This document shows, one piece after another, positions 42,766 through 52,371 of a stretch of 64,000 nucleotides of DNA. The notes below the pieces were generated by a model that did no database searches, had not been told where the DNA came from, and saw only the letters and a program-made list of their open reading frames with translations. The translations under genes were made by a program, and so were the position numbers. Origin of the DNA: Limnohabitans radicicola (GTDB lineage: Bacteria; Pseudomonadota; Gammaproteobacteria; Burkholderiales; Burkholderiaceae_C); the NCBI RefSeq assembly GCF_014837235.1, contig NZ_JACYFT010000002.1, positions 496,001 to 560,000 of the forward strand. Direction: 5' to 3'. Every line of letters starts with the position of its first letter. Within the stretch, counting starts at the first letter, position 1.

Positions 42766-45228
42766 TTGAAACTCTCCAACTTCCTGTCTTCTCTTTGCTG
42801 TGACCTGGCGCTGGCCTGCGTACTCTTGCTCGCCGGGCGGCTGGCCGATGCGGAGGGCTTGATCCACCACGGCCCGCGTCTGGATATCCAGATCCAGCGC
42901 GGCAGTGAGCGGCTGTCGATTTTCAAGGTCAATCAGCTGCGCCAGGGTGACAAGGTGCTGGTCAAGCCCGTTCAAAGCTCTTTGGCCAAGGGCGACTGGG
43001 TGTTGATGCTCGGCCGCATTTCTCCTGCCGGCAACGAGGTGCAAACCAAAGCCTTTGACCTGGCCCGACTGGAAGGCTATGCCGAGCAGGAGATCACGGC
43101 CAATGAGCAGGTGCCTGTGATCTTGCTGGCGCCGCAGTTGCGCAACATGTTCGGTCTTTACACCAGTTTTCTGGAGTCGGAGCTGCTGCTCAAGGAGGTG
43201 ATTCAGTCCGATCCGCAGCGTTTTTACGATTTGCAGAAAGTCGATCAGGTCAACCAGGCCATCACGGCTCTGACTCAGGGGCTCGATCAGCTGGTGGTCA
43301 ACCGCAATCCGGAACAGGCCACCGCTTCGGCCAAGGCCATGGCGTTCAAGTTCGGGGTTAACCAGGTGGACCCGGACTGTTTCAAGGGCAACGCTGTCAA
43401 CACCCAGTGTGTGGCCATGAGCATCGTGGCCAACAAGGACTTTGTGCTGCCCGCGTCGAGCGATTTGGGCATGTTGGTGGGCTCCAAGGGGGCGGCCGAC
43501 CTGACCAAGTTCTTGACCGACAAGCTGGGCGTTTTTTCGGACGCCAGCGATTTCCTCACCCACAAGTTCCGCGACCAATACGACTTCGCCACCACCTTTG
43601 GGCGGCCTCTGGCGGGCACGCAGCAGACCGAGCTGTTTTCTTTGGCCCGCTTTCGCAACGGCCACATCAAAACGGCTTATGTCTATGTACCTGCCTGGTT
43701 CAAGGCCACGGCTCCCGACTTGTCGGCTGACCTCAGCCGTCCCGCCTGCCTGATGGACGAGCAGCTGCGTGTGCAGGTGGCCGGGCGTTTGCCTGTGGTC
43801 AATTACTGGCACGGCTGGTCGATGGAGGTGACGGCACCGAATGCCAGCACCCCGCTCATGACCTTGACCGATGTGTCCTTTCAACCCGAGCCGGGTGTTT
43901 TTCGCTTCAAAGTGCCGCAGACTTTGCCTGAGCAAGCGGCTGACCACACCGATGTCCGGGTGCAGCTGCGCGGCCAGTTTGGCTTTGATGCGGTGGTGCT
44001 GCCAGCCTTCACCATGGCCTTGCAGGTGCGCGGTGATGTCAGCACCAGCCTGAAGGGGGCCCGCAGCTTGGTGGCGGGCGAACGCGGTGACTTGTTTCTG
44101 GATCTGGCGCAGGCCAGCGCTTGCGTGGAGGGCATGAGCCTGAGCATGGACGGCCGTGTGATGGCCAGTGCTTTGCCTGAAGTGGCGAACAAGCTGACGG
44201 TCGATCTGGGTCGCGCAGCCCCTGGTTCGGCCACGCTGGAGGTGCGCCTGAAGGGCGCGCCTGCCCAGCGCATCGCCTTGCGGGTGCTGCCACCACGCGC
44301 CCGGGTGACAAGCGTGGAGCATGCCGAGCTGGACGAGCAGATGCTGGTGACGGGCCAGCAGCTCGACCGGATCTCGTCCTTGCAGTGGGACGGCGGTCAA
44401 TGTTTGCCGGGCGATCTGCGTACCGGGCCGGAAGGCCTGGAGCAGTTGTCCATGTCGTGTAATGTGGATGTGCGAAGCAACGCCGCCTTGCCCAACGCCG
44501 TGGTGTTGCACCACCGGGATGGCGAGCCTGAACCGATCCGGATGCGTTTGCAAAAAAGCCCTGCAGCCCCCCGCGTGGCCATTGCGCCCATGCCCAATGC
44601 GCTGCTGGTGCGGCCCTCCGCCAAAGCGTTGCAGTGGGGGCTCAAGCCCCAGGACGAGTTCTTTTCGGACGACTCCGGCCTGAGTCTTTTGCTCCAAACG
44701 GTCGATGGATATGCCCCGACCAAAGGCGCTTACACCTTGCAGCTGCGCTTTGTCGACGATCCGGTCACGGCCAAAAAGCCGATCAGTGCACCCCTGATGG
44801 CCGACGCGCTGCACAAAGAGTTGCGCACCCGCCAGCCGCTGCGTTTCAAAGGGGCCGAGTTGCCCAGCGTCATCAATCCGCTGGAGTTCCGCGTCCAACA
44901 CGACGCCAGTGGCCTGTCCAGTCGGTGGATGCCCTTGGGCCGCTCGGTGTTGATGTTGCCTGAATTCACCGCGCTCAGCTGTGCGCCACAGGCGGAGCGC
45001 ATCTGGCTGCATGGCAACCAACTTGATCTGATCGACGCGGTGCGCTTCGCCGATCCCGCAGCCGCGCAGGCGCTGGAGCCTGCCGTGCTGGAGCCATGCT
45101 CAGGCGGTTTGTGCCTGTCTTTGCCTGCACCCGCGCGCCAGCACAAACTGCTGGCCTCTCTGGGCTGGGTCAGTCGGCGGATCTTCCAGGTCGACACTTC
45201 GGCGTTGGGTGACTGCAAGTTGCCCTGA
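42766..45228 (+). CDS. Large exported protein of unknown function
   Basis: The 820-residue product is not one I recognise. A TTG start at 42766 is inferred: GGGGTGG lies 6 bases upstream and the result is a clean signal peptide (MKLSNFLSSLCCDLALACVL, cleaved near LADA-EG). Earlier in-frame GTG codons at 42757/42760 are possible; one at 42709 lies inside the tRNA terminator. The mature protein has an N-terminal beta-rich region (about 25-130), a helical stretch (about 130-240) and several beta-sandwich-like segments (about 330-800) with few cysteines, paired near the C-terminus (CSGGLC). It has no membrane anchor or sorting signal. It is probably periplasmic or surface-associated, and convergent with the SapC gene. 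Confidence 0.7.
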   Translation: MKLSNFLSSLCCDLALACVLLLAGRLADAEGLIHHGPRLDIQIQRGSERLSIFKVNQLRQGDKVLVKPVQSSLAKGDWVLMLGRISPAGNEVQTKAFDLARLEGYAEQEITANEQVPVILLAPQLRNMFGLYTSFLESELLLKEVIQSDPQRFYDLQKVDQVNQAITALTQGLDQLVVNRNPEQATASAKAMAFKFGVNQVDPDCFKGNAVNTQCVAMSIVANKDFVLPASSDLGMLVGSKGAADLTKFLTDKLGVFSDASDFLTHKFRDQYDFATTFGRPLAGTQQTELFSLARFRNGHIKTAYVYVPAWFKATAPDLSADLSRPACLMDEQLRVQVAGRLPVVNYWHGWSMEVTAPNASTPLMTLTDVSFQPEPGVFRFKVPQTLPEQAADHTDVRVQLRGQFGFDAVVLPAFTMALQVRGDVSTSLKGARSLVAGERGDLFLDLAQASACVEGMSLSMDGRVMASALPEVANKLTVDLGRAAPGSATLEVRLKGAPAQRIALRVLPPRARVTSVEHAELDEQMLVTGQQLDRISSLQWDGGQCLPGDLRTGPEGLEQLSMSCNVDVRSNAALPNAVVLHHRDGEPEPIRMRLQKSPAAPRVAIAPMPNALLVRPSAKALQWGLKPQDEFFSDDSGLSLLLQTVDGYAPTKGAYTLQLRFVDDPVTAKKPISAPLMADALHKELRTRQPLRFKGAELPSVINPLEFRVQHDASGLSSRWMPLGRSVLMLPEFTALSCAPQAERIWLHGNQLDLIDAVRFADPAAAQALEPAVLEPCSGGLCLSLPAPARQHKLLASLGWVSRRIFQVDTSALGDCKLP

Positions 45229-45266
45229 TTCACATTTGGCATCAGGGAGGCCGCCAGGACCCGCAA

Positions 45267-46007
45267 TCAGGCGGCAGGTGCGGGGTTGTGTTTGAGCTGG
45301 GCGACCAGCTTGCCCATGCTGCCAGTGGAGATCAGGTGGGCGTAAATCAGGCCCAACCAGCCGCGCTCATGGAACTTTTGCAGCGTCTCTGCAGGCAATT
45401 GACGGAACTTTTGCTCGTCCACAATGCGAAAGCCCGACAGGTTCTGCGTCTCGCCTTCGGCCAGGGTGATGCTCGCTTGTTGGTCCACCAGCAGATCGGC
45501 CGCTTGCAGGGCTTCGCAGAATTCGCGGGTTTGCTGCAGCTGGATGTGGAAGTTCTTGCAGAACTCCAGACCTTGCTGGGTCAGCTCCGACGCTTCTTTT
45601 TTGTCGTTAAAAAAAGCCACGCCTTCGCCCTTGCCGACGGAAGCGGCATCCACATCGACACACAGCGTCAGGTCCTCGGAGCCTTCGGTCTCGGAGAAGA
45701 TGAAGGGGTAGCGGCGCACGTATGCGGGGATGTAAGTGTCGGCCGCCCATTCGCCCTTGGGATTGACATAGGCGTTGTGGGTGGGCTGCACGCCCAGCAC
45801 CACCAGCGGCATGGGCAGCTCGCCGGTCGAAAACACGATGACGTAATCGCGGCAGGTGGCGCCGAACTCTTCGATCACCAGGGGCACCGAGTTGGTTGCG
45901 CTGGCGAAACCAAAGCCGGAGGACAGGTTGAGGGTCAGACCGTCATGCTGCTCGGGGTTGAGCGGTTGAGGGTTTTTGTACAGCAGGGGCATGAAATTGG
46001 TGGTCAT
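45267..46007 (-). CDS. SapC-family protein
   Basis: The 246-residue protein begins MPLLYKNPQPLNPEQHDGL and has LVIEEFGATCRDYVIVFSTG near residues 43-62, PLVVLGVQPTHNAYVNPKGE near 66-85 and YIPAYVRRYPFIFSE near 92-106, the hallmarks of the SapC family, named after a gene linked to S-layer protein genes in Campylobacter. The function is not established. It lacks a signal peptide. It is monocistronic and converges on the large exported protein gene 38 bases away, which might reflect a shared envelope role, though convergent genes need not be related. Confidence 0.85.
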   Translation of the reverse strand: MTTNFMPLLYKNPQPLNPEQHDGLTLNLSSGFGFASATNSVPLVIEEFGATCRDYVIVFSTGELPMPLVVLGVQPTHNAYVNPKGEWAADTYIPAYVRRYPFIFSETEGSEDLTLCVDVDAASVGKGEGVAFFNDKKEASELTQQGLEFCKNFHIQLQQTREFCEALQAADLLVDQQASITLAEGETQNLSGFRIVDEQKFRQLPAETLQKFHERGWLGLIYAHLISTGSMGKLVAQLKHNPAPAA

Positions 46008-46086
46008 TTGGATACGCCTTGGAGAAGATTGAAAGAATAGCAGGACTTGTGTTGGGCCAGTTTCAAAGTGGTTTCAGGTCGCAGGC

Positions 46087-48123
46087 TCAAACCATGCCCT
46101 GGTGGCGCAGCAGTGCGTCCAGGCTGGGCTCACGGCCCCGGAAGGCCTTGAAAGATTCGAGTGCTGGGCGGCTGCCCCCGGCTTCGAGGATTTCCTTGCG
46201 GTAGCGGCGGCCGGTGTCGATGCTGGGCGAGCCGTCTTCGGCAGCGCTTTCTTCGAACGCAGCATAGGCGTCGGCAGACAGCACCTCGGCCCATTTGTAG
46301 CTGTAGTAGCCCGCAGCGTAGCCGCCTGCAAAGATGTGGCTGAAGGTGTGGGCCATGCGATTGAAGTCAGGTGGCTGCAACACCGCCACTTCGGCACGAA
46401 CTTCATTCAGCAGCGGCATGAAGTCCTCTGCCGGATCGTGCTCGGCGTGCAACCGCATGTCAAACAGCGCAAATTCGATCTGGCGCAGCGTCTGCAGTCC
46501 GCTCTGGAAGTTCTTGGCGGCCAGCATCTTGTCGAACAGCGAACGTGGCAGCGGCTCGCCCGTGTCCACATGCTGTGTCATGTGGCGCAGTACCGACCAT
46601 TCCCAGCAGAAGTTTTCCATGAATTGGCTGGGCAGCTCGACCGCATCCCACTCGACGCCGCTGATGCCCGAGACATCGCGCTCGTTGACCTGGGTGAGCA
46701 TGTGGTGCAGGCCGTGACCAAATTCGTGGAACAGGGTGATCACGTCGTCGTGGGTGAGCAGGGGCGGCTTGCCGTTCACGCCCTCGGCGAAATTGCACAC
46801 CAGGTGCGCCACCGGGGTTTGCAGTACGCCCGTGTCGGGGCGCAACCAGCGGCCACGCACATCATCCATCCAGGCGCCGCCGCGCTTGCCAGCACGGGCG
46901 GGCGGGTCGAGGTAGAACTGCCCCACCAACTGGCCGTCCCGCTCGATGCGGTAAAACGCCACCGCCGGATGCCAAACGGGCGCTTTGTCTTCCCGGATGC
47001 TGACTTCAAACAGGGTCTCGATGATCTTGAACAGGCCGGCCAGCACCTTGGGCGCTGTGAAGTACTGCTTGACTTCTTGTTCACTGAAGCTGTAGCGCGC
47101 TTCCTTGAGCTTTTCGCTCACATAAGGCACATCCCAGGCGCTCAGCACGCCCGACAGTCCCAGCGATTGCTGTGCAAACGCGCGCAGGTCGGCCATGTCC
47201 TTTTCGGCAAAGGGGCGGGCCTTGGCGGCCAGTTCGCGCAAGAAGCCGATGACTTTTTCCGGCGACTCGGCCATTTTGGGCACCACCGACACCTGGGCAA
47301 AGTTGTCGTAGCCCAGCAGTCGGGCTTCTTCACGGCGCAGCGCCAGAATCTCGCTCATGAGGGCAGTGTTGTCGTATTTCGTGGCTTCGCCCTCGGCCTG
47401 GTCAGAGGCGCGGGTGGTGTACGCCTTGTAGAGCTTTTCGCGCAGGGCAGAGCTGTCGGCAAACTGCATCACGGGCAGGTAACAGGGCATTTTGAGCGTG
47501 AGCTTGACCTGGCCTGCGTGCCCGTCCTTGTCGGCGGCGGCCAAACCGGTGTCGATCACGTCCTGCGGCACGCCGGCCAGTTCGGCTGGGTCTGCGTACA
47601 GGGCAAAGCTGTCGGTGGCGTCCAGCGCGTTTTCGCTGAACTTCTGTGTCACCTCGGCCTGACGCTCCTGGATGGCGGCGTAGCGCACCTTGGCTTCGCC
47701 CTGCAGTTCGGCACCGCCCAGCACAAAGTTGCGCAAGGCGTTGCGCAAGGCTTGCTGCTGCGCCGGCTCCAGAGCCGCGGCATCAATGGCCTTGTATTTG
47801 GCAAACAGCTGTTCGTTGCTGCCCAGACGTGTCCAGAATTCGGTCACGCGGGGCAGGGCGGCGTTGTAGGCCGCGCGCAGCTCAGGGGTGTCGGCCACGC
47901 TGTTGAGGTGGCTGACCGCGCCCCAGGCGCAACCCAGTCGCTCTGTGGCAATGTCAAGCGTACCAGCGATGGCTTTCCAGTCGGCAGGAAAGTCGGTCGC
48001 GGTGACCTGTGCCAGCGCCTGTTCAGCCTCGGCCAGCAAGGCATCCAAAGCTGGGGCAACATGTTCGGGGGCGATGCGGTCAAAAAGAGGCAGACCGGCG
48101 GTGTCGAGCAGAGGATTATTCAT
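46087..48123 (-). CDS. prlC: Oligopeptidase A (M3 metallopeptidase)
   Basis: This zinc endopeptidase degrades short peptides, including cleaved signal peptides, in the cytosol. The 678-residue length matches E. coli PrlC (680). The zinc site is TLFHEFGHGLHHMLTQVNER near residues 457-476 (HExxH with a downstream Glu in ISGVEWDAVELPSQFMENF), and the substrate-pocket YYSYKWAEVLSADAYAAFEE near residue 610 is conserved in the family. It lies 5 bases after folD on the same strand, so the two are probably cotranscribed. Confidence 0.93.
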   Translation of the reverse strand: MNNPLLDTAGLPLFDRIAPEHVAPALDALLAEAEQALAQVTATDFPADWKAIAGTLDIATERLGCAWGAVSHLNSVADTPELRAAYNAALPRVTEFWTRLGSNEQLFAKYKAIDAAALEPAQQQALRNALRNFVLGGAELQGEAKVRYAAIQERQAEVTQKFSENALDATDSFALYADPAELAGVPQDVIDTGLAAADKDGHAGQVKLTLKMPCYLPVMQFADSSALREKLYKAYTTRASDQAEGEATKYDNTALMSEILALRREEARLLGYDNFAQVSVVPKMAESPEKVIGFLRELAAKARPFAEKDMADLRAFAQQSLGLSGVLSAWDVPYVSEKLKEARYSFSEQEVKQYFTAPKVLAGLFKIIETLFEVSIREDKAPVWHPAVAFYRIERDGQLVGQFYLDPPARAGKRGGAWMDDVRGRWLRPDTGVLQTPVAHLVCNFAEGVNGKPPLLTHDDVITLFHEFGHGLHHMLTQVNERDVSGISGVEWDAVELPSQFMENFCWEWSVLRHMTQHVDTGEPLPRSLFDKMLAAKNFQSGLQTLRQIEFALFDMRLHAEHDPAEDFMPLLNEVRAEVAVLQPPDFNRMAHTFSHIFAGGYAAGYYSYKWAEVLSADAYAAFEESAAEDGSPSIDTGRRYRKEILEAGGSRPALESFKAFRGREPSLDALLRHQGMV

Positions 48124-48128
48124 GGGGT

Positions 48129-48980
48129 TCAGATGGCGGCGCGTTCGGCCGCTTCAAGGGTGTTGACCAAGAGCATGGTGATGGTCATGGGGCCGACGCC
48201 ACCGGGTACGGGGGTGATGTAGCCCGCGACTTCCTTCACGCCCGCAAAGTCCACATCGCCGCAGAGCTTGCCTTCGTCGTTGCGGTTCATGCCCACGTCG
48301 AGCACCACCGCGCCGGGCTTGACCATGTCGGCGGTCAACACATCGCGCTTGCCCACGGCGGCGACGATCACGTCGGCCTGCAGGGTCTGGGCTTTCAGGT
48401 CCAAGGTGCGCGAGTGGCAGATGGTCACGGTCGCATCCTTTTGCAGCAGCATCAGCGCCATGGGTTTGCCCACGATGTTGCTGCGGCCAATCACCACGGC
48501 GTGTTTGCCCTTCAAGTCATAGCCAATGCTTTCGAGCATCTTCATGCAGCCATACGGCGTGCAGGGCCAAAAGCCCGGCATGCCGGTCATCAAGGCTCCA
48601 GCGCTGGCGATGTGGAAACCGTCCACGTCTTTGGCCGGGCTGATGGCCTCGATCACCTTTTGCGCGTCGATGTGGTCGGGCAAGGGCAGCTGCACCAGGA
48701 TGCCGTGAATGGCCGGGTCATTGTTGAGGGCTTCGACGCGGGCCAGCAGGTCGATTTCGCTCAGGGTGGCCTCGTATTTTTCGAGTACCGAGTGCAGGCC
48801 GCTGTCTTCGCAGGCTTTGACCTTATTGCGCACATAGACCTGGCTGGCCGGGTTGTCGCCCACCAGCACCACGGCCAGGCCCGGGGTGATGCCTTTGGCC
48901 TTGAGGGCCTGGGCTCGGGTGGCGACTTCGGTGCGCAGTTGTTTGGAGAGTTGGTTGCCGTCGATCAGTTGGGCGGTCAT
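48129..48980 (-). CDS. folD: Bifunctional methylene-THF dehydrogenase/cyclohydrolase
   Basis: FolD interconverts 5,10-methylene-THF and 10-formyl-THF for purine and formyl-methionine synthesis. The 283-residue protein has the catalytic Tyr-x3-Lys in [17 protein letters not shown] near residues 48-64, [20 protein letters not shown] near 92-111, the NADP fold [19 protein letters not shown] near 157-175, and the C-terminal [23 protein letters not shown] at 48980 gives standard length. A hairpin terminator from the upstream two-component operon ends just before it. Confidence 0.95.
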   Translation of the reverse strand: MTAQLIDGNQLSKQLRTEVATRAQALKAKGITPGLAVVLVGDNPASQVYVRNKVKACEDSGLHSVLEKYEATLSEIDLLARVEALNNDPAIHGILVQLPLPDHIDAQKVIEAISPAKDVDGFHIASAGALMTGMPGFWPCTPYGCMKMLESIGYDLKGKHAVVIGRSNIVGKPMALMLLQKDATVTICHSRTLDLKAQTLQADVIVAAVGKRDVLTADMVKPGAVVLDVGMNRNDEGKLCGDVDFAGVKEVAGYITPVPGGVGPMTITMLLVNTLEAAERAAI

Positions 48981-49004
48981 GGTGTGGGACTCGGTCAAAT
49001 TCAA

Positions 49005-49042
49005 AAGGAAAAATGCAAAACGCCCGACGGTTGCGGGCGTTT
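49005..49042 (-). terminator. Intrinsic terminator after the FixJ-like regulator
   Basis: On the minus strand AAACGCCCG (49034-49042) pairs with CGGGCGTTT (49018-49026) around a short loop, followed by TTTTGCATTTTTCC. It ends the kinase-regulator transcript in the 79-base gap before folD. Confidence 0.8.
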
Positions 49043-49059
49043 GGAGGTGTTGTGGCGGC

Positions 49060-49686
49060 TCAGGCCTTGGGTGCGTTTTGCCCCAGAGCGATCTTGAGCA
49101 GATCGGCCACGGTGTTGGCGTTGAGCTTTTCCATGATGTTGGCGCGGTGCGCTTCCACCGTTTTGATGCTGATGCCCAGATCGTCAGCGATCTGCTTATT
49201 CAGGCGACCGGCAACGATGCGCTCGAGCACTTGCGCTTCGCGCCCGGTCAGCTTGGACAGCAGGGCGTCTCGGCTGGCCGCGCTTTGGTATTCGGCAAAG
49301 GCATCACGGGCTTGGTCCAGCATGCGCTCGACCAGTCCCAGCAGCTCTTCTTCCTTGAAAGGCTTCTGGATGAAGTCCATCGCACCTTTTTTCATGGTGT
49401 TCACCGCCATGGGCACGTCGCCATGGCCGGTGATGAAGACGATGGGCAGGGGGGATTTGCGCTCGATCAGGCGGTCTTGCAGCTCCAAGCCGGTCATGCC
49501 GCCCATGCGGATGTCAGCGATCAGGCAAGCGACTTCGCGGGGGTCGTAGCGGCTGATGAACGATTCGGCCGAGTCGTAGCAGCGCACCCGGTAATCCTTG
49601 CCTTCGAGCAACCATTGCAGCGAGTCACGGACGGCTTCGTCATCGTCGACCACATAAACAGTGCCTTTTTTCGGTATCAAACTCAT
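49060..49686 (-). CDS. FixJ/TtrR-like LuxR-family response regulator
   Basis: The 208-residue regulator has a receiver domain with [20 protein letters not shown] near residues 10-29, phosphoacceptor D58 in [16 protein letters not shown], and [15 protein letters not shown] lysine near 107, then a LuxR-type helix-turn-helix ([20 protein letters not shown] and [16 protein letters not shown], about 145-185). It matches the FixJ/NodW/TtrR group. It overlaps the kinase gene by 4 bases. Because the pair is divergent from the pyruvate dehydrogenase operon, aceEF-lpd is a reasonable candidate target (inference). Confidence 0.88.
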   Translation of the reverse strand: MSLIPKKGTVYVVDDDEAVRDSLQWLLEGKDYRVRCYDSAESFISRYDPREVACLIADIRMGGMTGLELQDRLIERKSPLPIVFITGHGDVPMAVNTMKKGAMDFIQKPFKEEELLGLVERMLDQARDAFAEYQSAASRDALLSKLTGREAQVLERIVAGRLNKQIADDLGISIKTVEAHRANIMEKLNANTVADLLKIALGQNAPKA

Positions 49687-52217
49687 TCAGCTGCTCCGCT
49701 GGTTGTATCGGTGGGCAAAGTGCCCGTCACGGGCAGCCAGAACGAAAACCGGCATCCCGTGACCTCGTCGGCATTGTAGAGGTTCTCGGCCGCGATCCTG
49801 CCCTGGTGGGATTCGATGATCGAGCGGCACAAATTCAGGCCAATGCCCATGCCTTCGACCTTGGTTGAGAAAAAGGCTTCATATACCCGATCAATCGCCT
49901 CGGGCGGCAGGCCTTGCCCGGTGTCGGTGACGGAAAACTCCACCACCTGCTGCCCGTCTTCCTGGCGAGGAACCACCCGCAATTCGACATGGCGTTGGTC
50001 CGGAGGGCGGTTGGCGTTGTCGATCGATTCGGCCGCGTTCTTCATCAGATTGATCAGCACCTGCTCGATCAGGATCGGGTCCACCATCAGCAGCGGCAGG
50101 CGCGCTGCCACATAGTGTGAGAGTCGCACGTGCCTTCTGCGCAGCTCGATTTCGGCCAGTTCCAGCGATTCGTTGACGATGCCTGTGACATCTGAGGGCG
50201 TGCGGTTGGGCTCGCTGCGTTTGACGAAGCTGCGGATGCGCTGAATGATCTGGCCAGCGCGCTGCGCCTGGTGTGCGGTTTTGTCCAGCGCGCCCAGCAG
50301 GTCACTTTCCTTGATTTGTTGGCTTTTGATGCGCGAAATCATGCCGTTGCAGTAATTGCTGATGGCCGTCAGGGGCTGGTTGAGTTCATGCGCCACGCTC
50401 GACGCCATCTCGCCCATGGTGATCAGGCGGCTGGCCGTCTGGGCCCGCTCGGCCTGCTGGGCGGCCAGCTCTTCGGCCTGTCTGCGGGGGGTGATGTCGG
50501 TGGCAATCACCATTTGGGCCAGACGCCCATCGGCCCAGTTGATGTAGCGTGAACGCACCTCCAGCCATTTGCCCAGCTCGGACACGAAGATTTCGGCGTT
50601 TTCCGAGGCGGCCACGGTGAGCGATTCAGTAGGCAGCCCCGCCAGGCCGTCCACATCGTCCATGGCGGTCTCGTTCTCGTAATAGGCGCCAGCCTGTTCG
50701 ACCAGGCGCAGGTGCCCCACGGTGTCCTGACCAAACCATTGGCGGTAGAGCTTGTTGGCGAACAGCAATTCCTTGCTGCCCAGAGGGGCCACAGACACCG
50801 ATGCGTCCAGCGCTTCGAGCACGATGGTGAAACGTTCATAGGAGTTGGCCAGCTGCTCGCGGATGCGGTTGGGCTCGGTGATGTCGGTCATCGAGGTCAT
50901 CCAGCCTGTGTGTTTGCCTTGTGCATCGATCAGGGGCGAGACATACATGCGGGCGTCAAAGATGCTGCCGCTCTTGCGTTTGACCCGTACCTGAAAGCCC
51001 GCTGGTGTGTGGCGGCCCGAGATTTCGTCTTCAAGCCGTGCAGACAGCGCATCGATGTCCTGCTCCGGCCAGTAAGGGAAGGGCGCGACTGCGCCGACCA
51101 GCTCCGACTCGTCCCAACCGGTCATCTCGCAAAAAGCGGGGTTGACGTAGGTGATGCGGCCTTTGAGGTCGAGCGCACGCATGCCCGTCAGCATGGAGTT
51201 CTCCATGGCTCGGCGAAAATTGGTTTCGGCCACCAGGGCCTTTTGTGCCTGCAGCCGCCTGCGGGTGTGTCGCCAGTTGGCGATCAGCATCCAGGCGGTC
51301 ATGACGCTGAGCACGCTCACCAGCCAGAACAGGCCGCTACCCACCAAGCCCTGCGAGGTCCGCCAGGCCTGGGCCTTGAGGATCAGGCCGTTGCCCACGG
51401 GCGAGACTGGCACTTCGTATTCGTTGTCTTCGGAGCTGACCATGGGCAGCATCGACAGAAATCGCGTGCGCTGCGGAATGGTTTGACCCGCCAGCAAGTC
51501 GCCTTCGCTGTTGGCCAGCGATATGGCGTACTTGGCCAGGATTTCGGTCGGCACGCCGTAGCGCAGCAGACCCTCCATCGAGTATTCGGCCAGCAACACA
51601 CCGTTGAATTTGCCCTTTTCGTTGCTCAAAGGCGTGAGCAATTGCAGCAGGGCGCCGTTCAGATCTGTGTGTTGCTTGGGATCGAGCTGGCCGTAGATCG
51701 GCTGCATCAGGTCGCGCGCCAGGCTGTAGTGGGTCTCGGTTTCACCCACGCCCAGCGTTTTGCCGGGCAGCAGCCGTTCACTGCGCATGATGCTCGAAAC
51801 GCTTTGGTTGGCGATGACTTTTCTGCGCTCGTCCAGCCAGGTCAGCGAGTGGTATTCGGGGTACTGCTGCACCAGCGCTTCGGCGCGTGAGGCGAACTGG
51901 TCGGCCTTGACATCCTTGTTGGAGATGTCGCGGGCCAGCCGCATGACCTGCTCCTGGCGCTCGATCAGGCGCAGGCGCAGGCGCTGCTGGGCGTATTCCA
52001 CATCCCGCTTCACCGCTTCCTGTTCACGCTCTGCTTCTTCGGCGCGCAGATACCAGAAAGCACTGGCGATCGCCGCCAAAAAAAGGATCACCGCAGCCAC
52101 TGGGGTCAGGTTCGCGTAGCGGTCTTGGCGGTTGGGCGATTGTCGGTTCCACCAGGCGCGCCACCAGTCCCACGGGCCGGACTGTCTCGGGCTTGCGACT
52201 TCGGGTTTTGTTTCCAT
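49683..52217 (-). CDS. Membrane PAS-domain sensor histidine kinase
   Basis: The 844-residue sensor has an N-terminal helix (about 38-57), a large extracytoplasmic sensor region of about 230 residues (possibly a double-Cache/CHASE type), a second helix near 295-315, two PAS-like regions (about 330-450 with GRITYVNPAFCEMTGWDESE, and 460-580), and a kinase core with H610 in SSVAHELNQPLTAISNYCNG, N-box INLMKNAAESIDNA and G2 GMGIGLNLCRSIIE. The HELNQPL type is that of FixL/DctB-class kinases. Sensing of an extracellular or periplasmic carboxylate is plausible from the topology. It is first in the operon, 154 bases from the divergent aceE. Confidence 0.87.
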   Translation of the reverse strand: METKPEVASPRQSGPWDWWRAWWNRQSPNRQDRYANLTPVAAVILFLAAIASAFWYLRAEEAEREQEAVKRDVEYAQQRLRLRLIERQEQVMRLARDISNKDVKADQFASRAEALVQQYPEYHSLTWLDERRKVIANQSVSSIMRSERLLPGKTLGVGETETHYSLARDLMQPIYGQLDPKQHTDLNGALLQLLTPLSNEKGKFNGVLLAEYSMEGLLRYGVPTEILAKYAISLANSEGDLLAGQTIPQRTRFLSMLPMVSSEDNEYEVPVSPVGNGLILKAQAWRTSQGLVGSGLFWLVSVLSVMTAWMLIANWRHTRRRLQAQKALVAETNFRRAMENSMLTGMRALDLKGRITYVNPAFCEMTGWDESELVGAVAPFPYWPEQDIDALSARLEDEISGRHTPAGFQVRVKRKSGSIFDARMYVSPLIDAQGKHTGWMTSMTDITEPNRIREQLANSYERFTIVLEALDASVSVAPLGSKELLFANKLYRQWFGQDTVGHLRLVEQAGAYYENETAMDDVDGLAGLPTESLTVAASENAEIFVSELGKWLEVRSRYINWADGRLAQMVIATDITPRRQAEELAAQQAERAQTASRLITMGEMASSVAHELNQPLTAISNYCNGMISRIKSQQIKESDLLGALDKTAHQAQRAGQIIQRIRSFVKRSEPNRTPSDVTGIVNESLELAEIELRRRHVRLSHYVAARLPLLMVDPILIEQVLINLMKNAAESIDNANRPPDQRHVELRVVPRQEDGQQVVEFSVTDTGQGLPPEAIDRVYEAFFSTKVEGMGIGLNLCRSIIESHQGRIAAENLYNADEVTGCRFSFWLPVTGTLPTDTTSGAAE

Positions 52218-52296
52218 AGAGGGGGAGTTTAGGTGACAAGGCCCGCACGAATTTCATGACGGTTTCATAAAAATTTCACAATACAAAAACATAGAG

Positions 52297-52324
52297 CACA
52301 ATTTGAAATTTTCAAAAAATTGTG
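52297..52324. promoter_or_regulatory. 28-bp palindrome in the AT-rich aceE/kinase intergenic region
   Basis: CACAATTT (52297-52304) and AAATTGTG (52317-52324) are perfect inverted arms around GAAATTTTCAAA, itself nearly symmetric. It lies 47 bases before the aceE start in the most AT-rich stretch of the window. It could be an operator for a regulator of pyruvate dehydrogenase or a leader hairpin; the sequence does not match the E. coli PdhR box that I know. Confidence 0.6.
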
Positions 52325-52371
52325 AGAAACTTCGGGCATCATTCAGCCACAAACAACAAAGGAGACTTCGA

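Noticed and set aside
42664..45021. A 785-codon minus-strand frame opposite the unknown exported protein, as a rival coding choice
   Set aside because: The plus strand has a ribosome site, signal peptide and varied composition, while the minus-strand product is His/Gln-rich and begins inside the tRNA terminator zone.
42593..46007. tRNA-Val as attachment site of a genomic island
   Set aside because: No integrase, direct repeat of the tRNA 3' end, or compositional shift is seen downstream; the neighbours look chromosomal.
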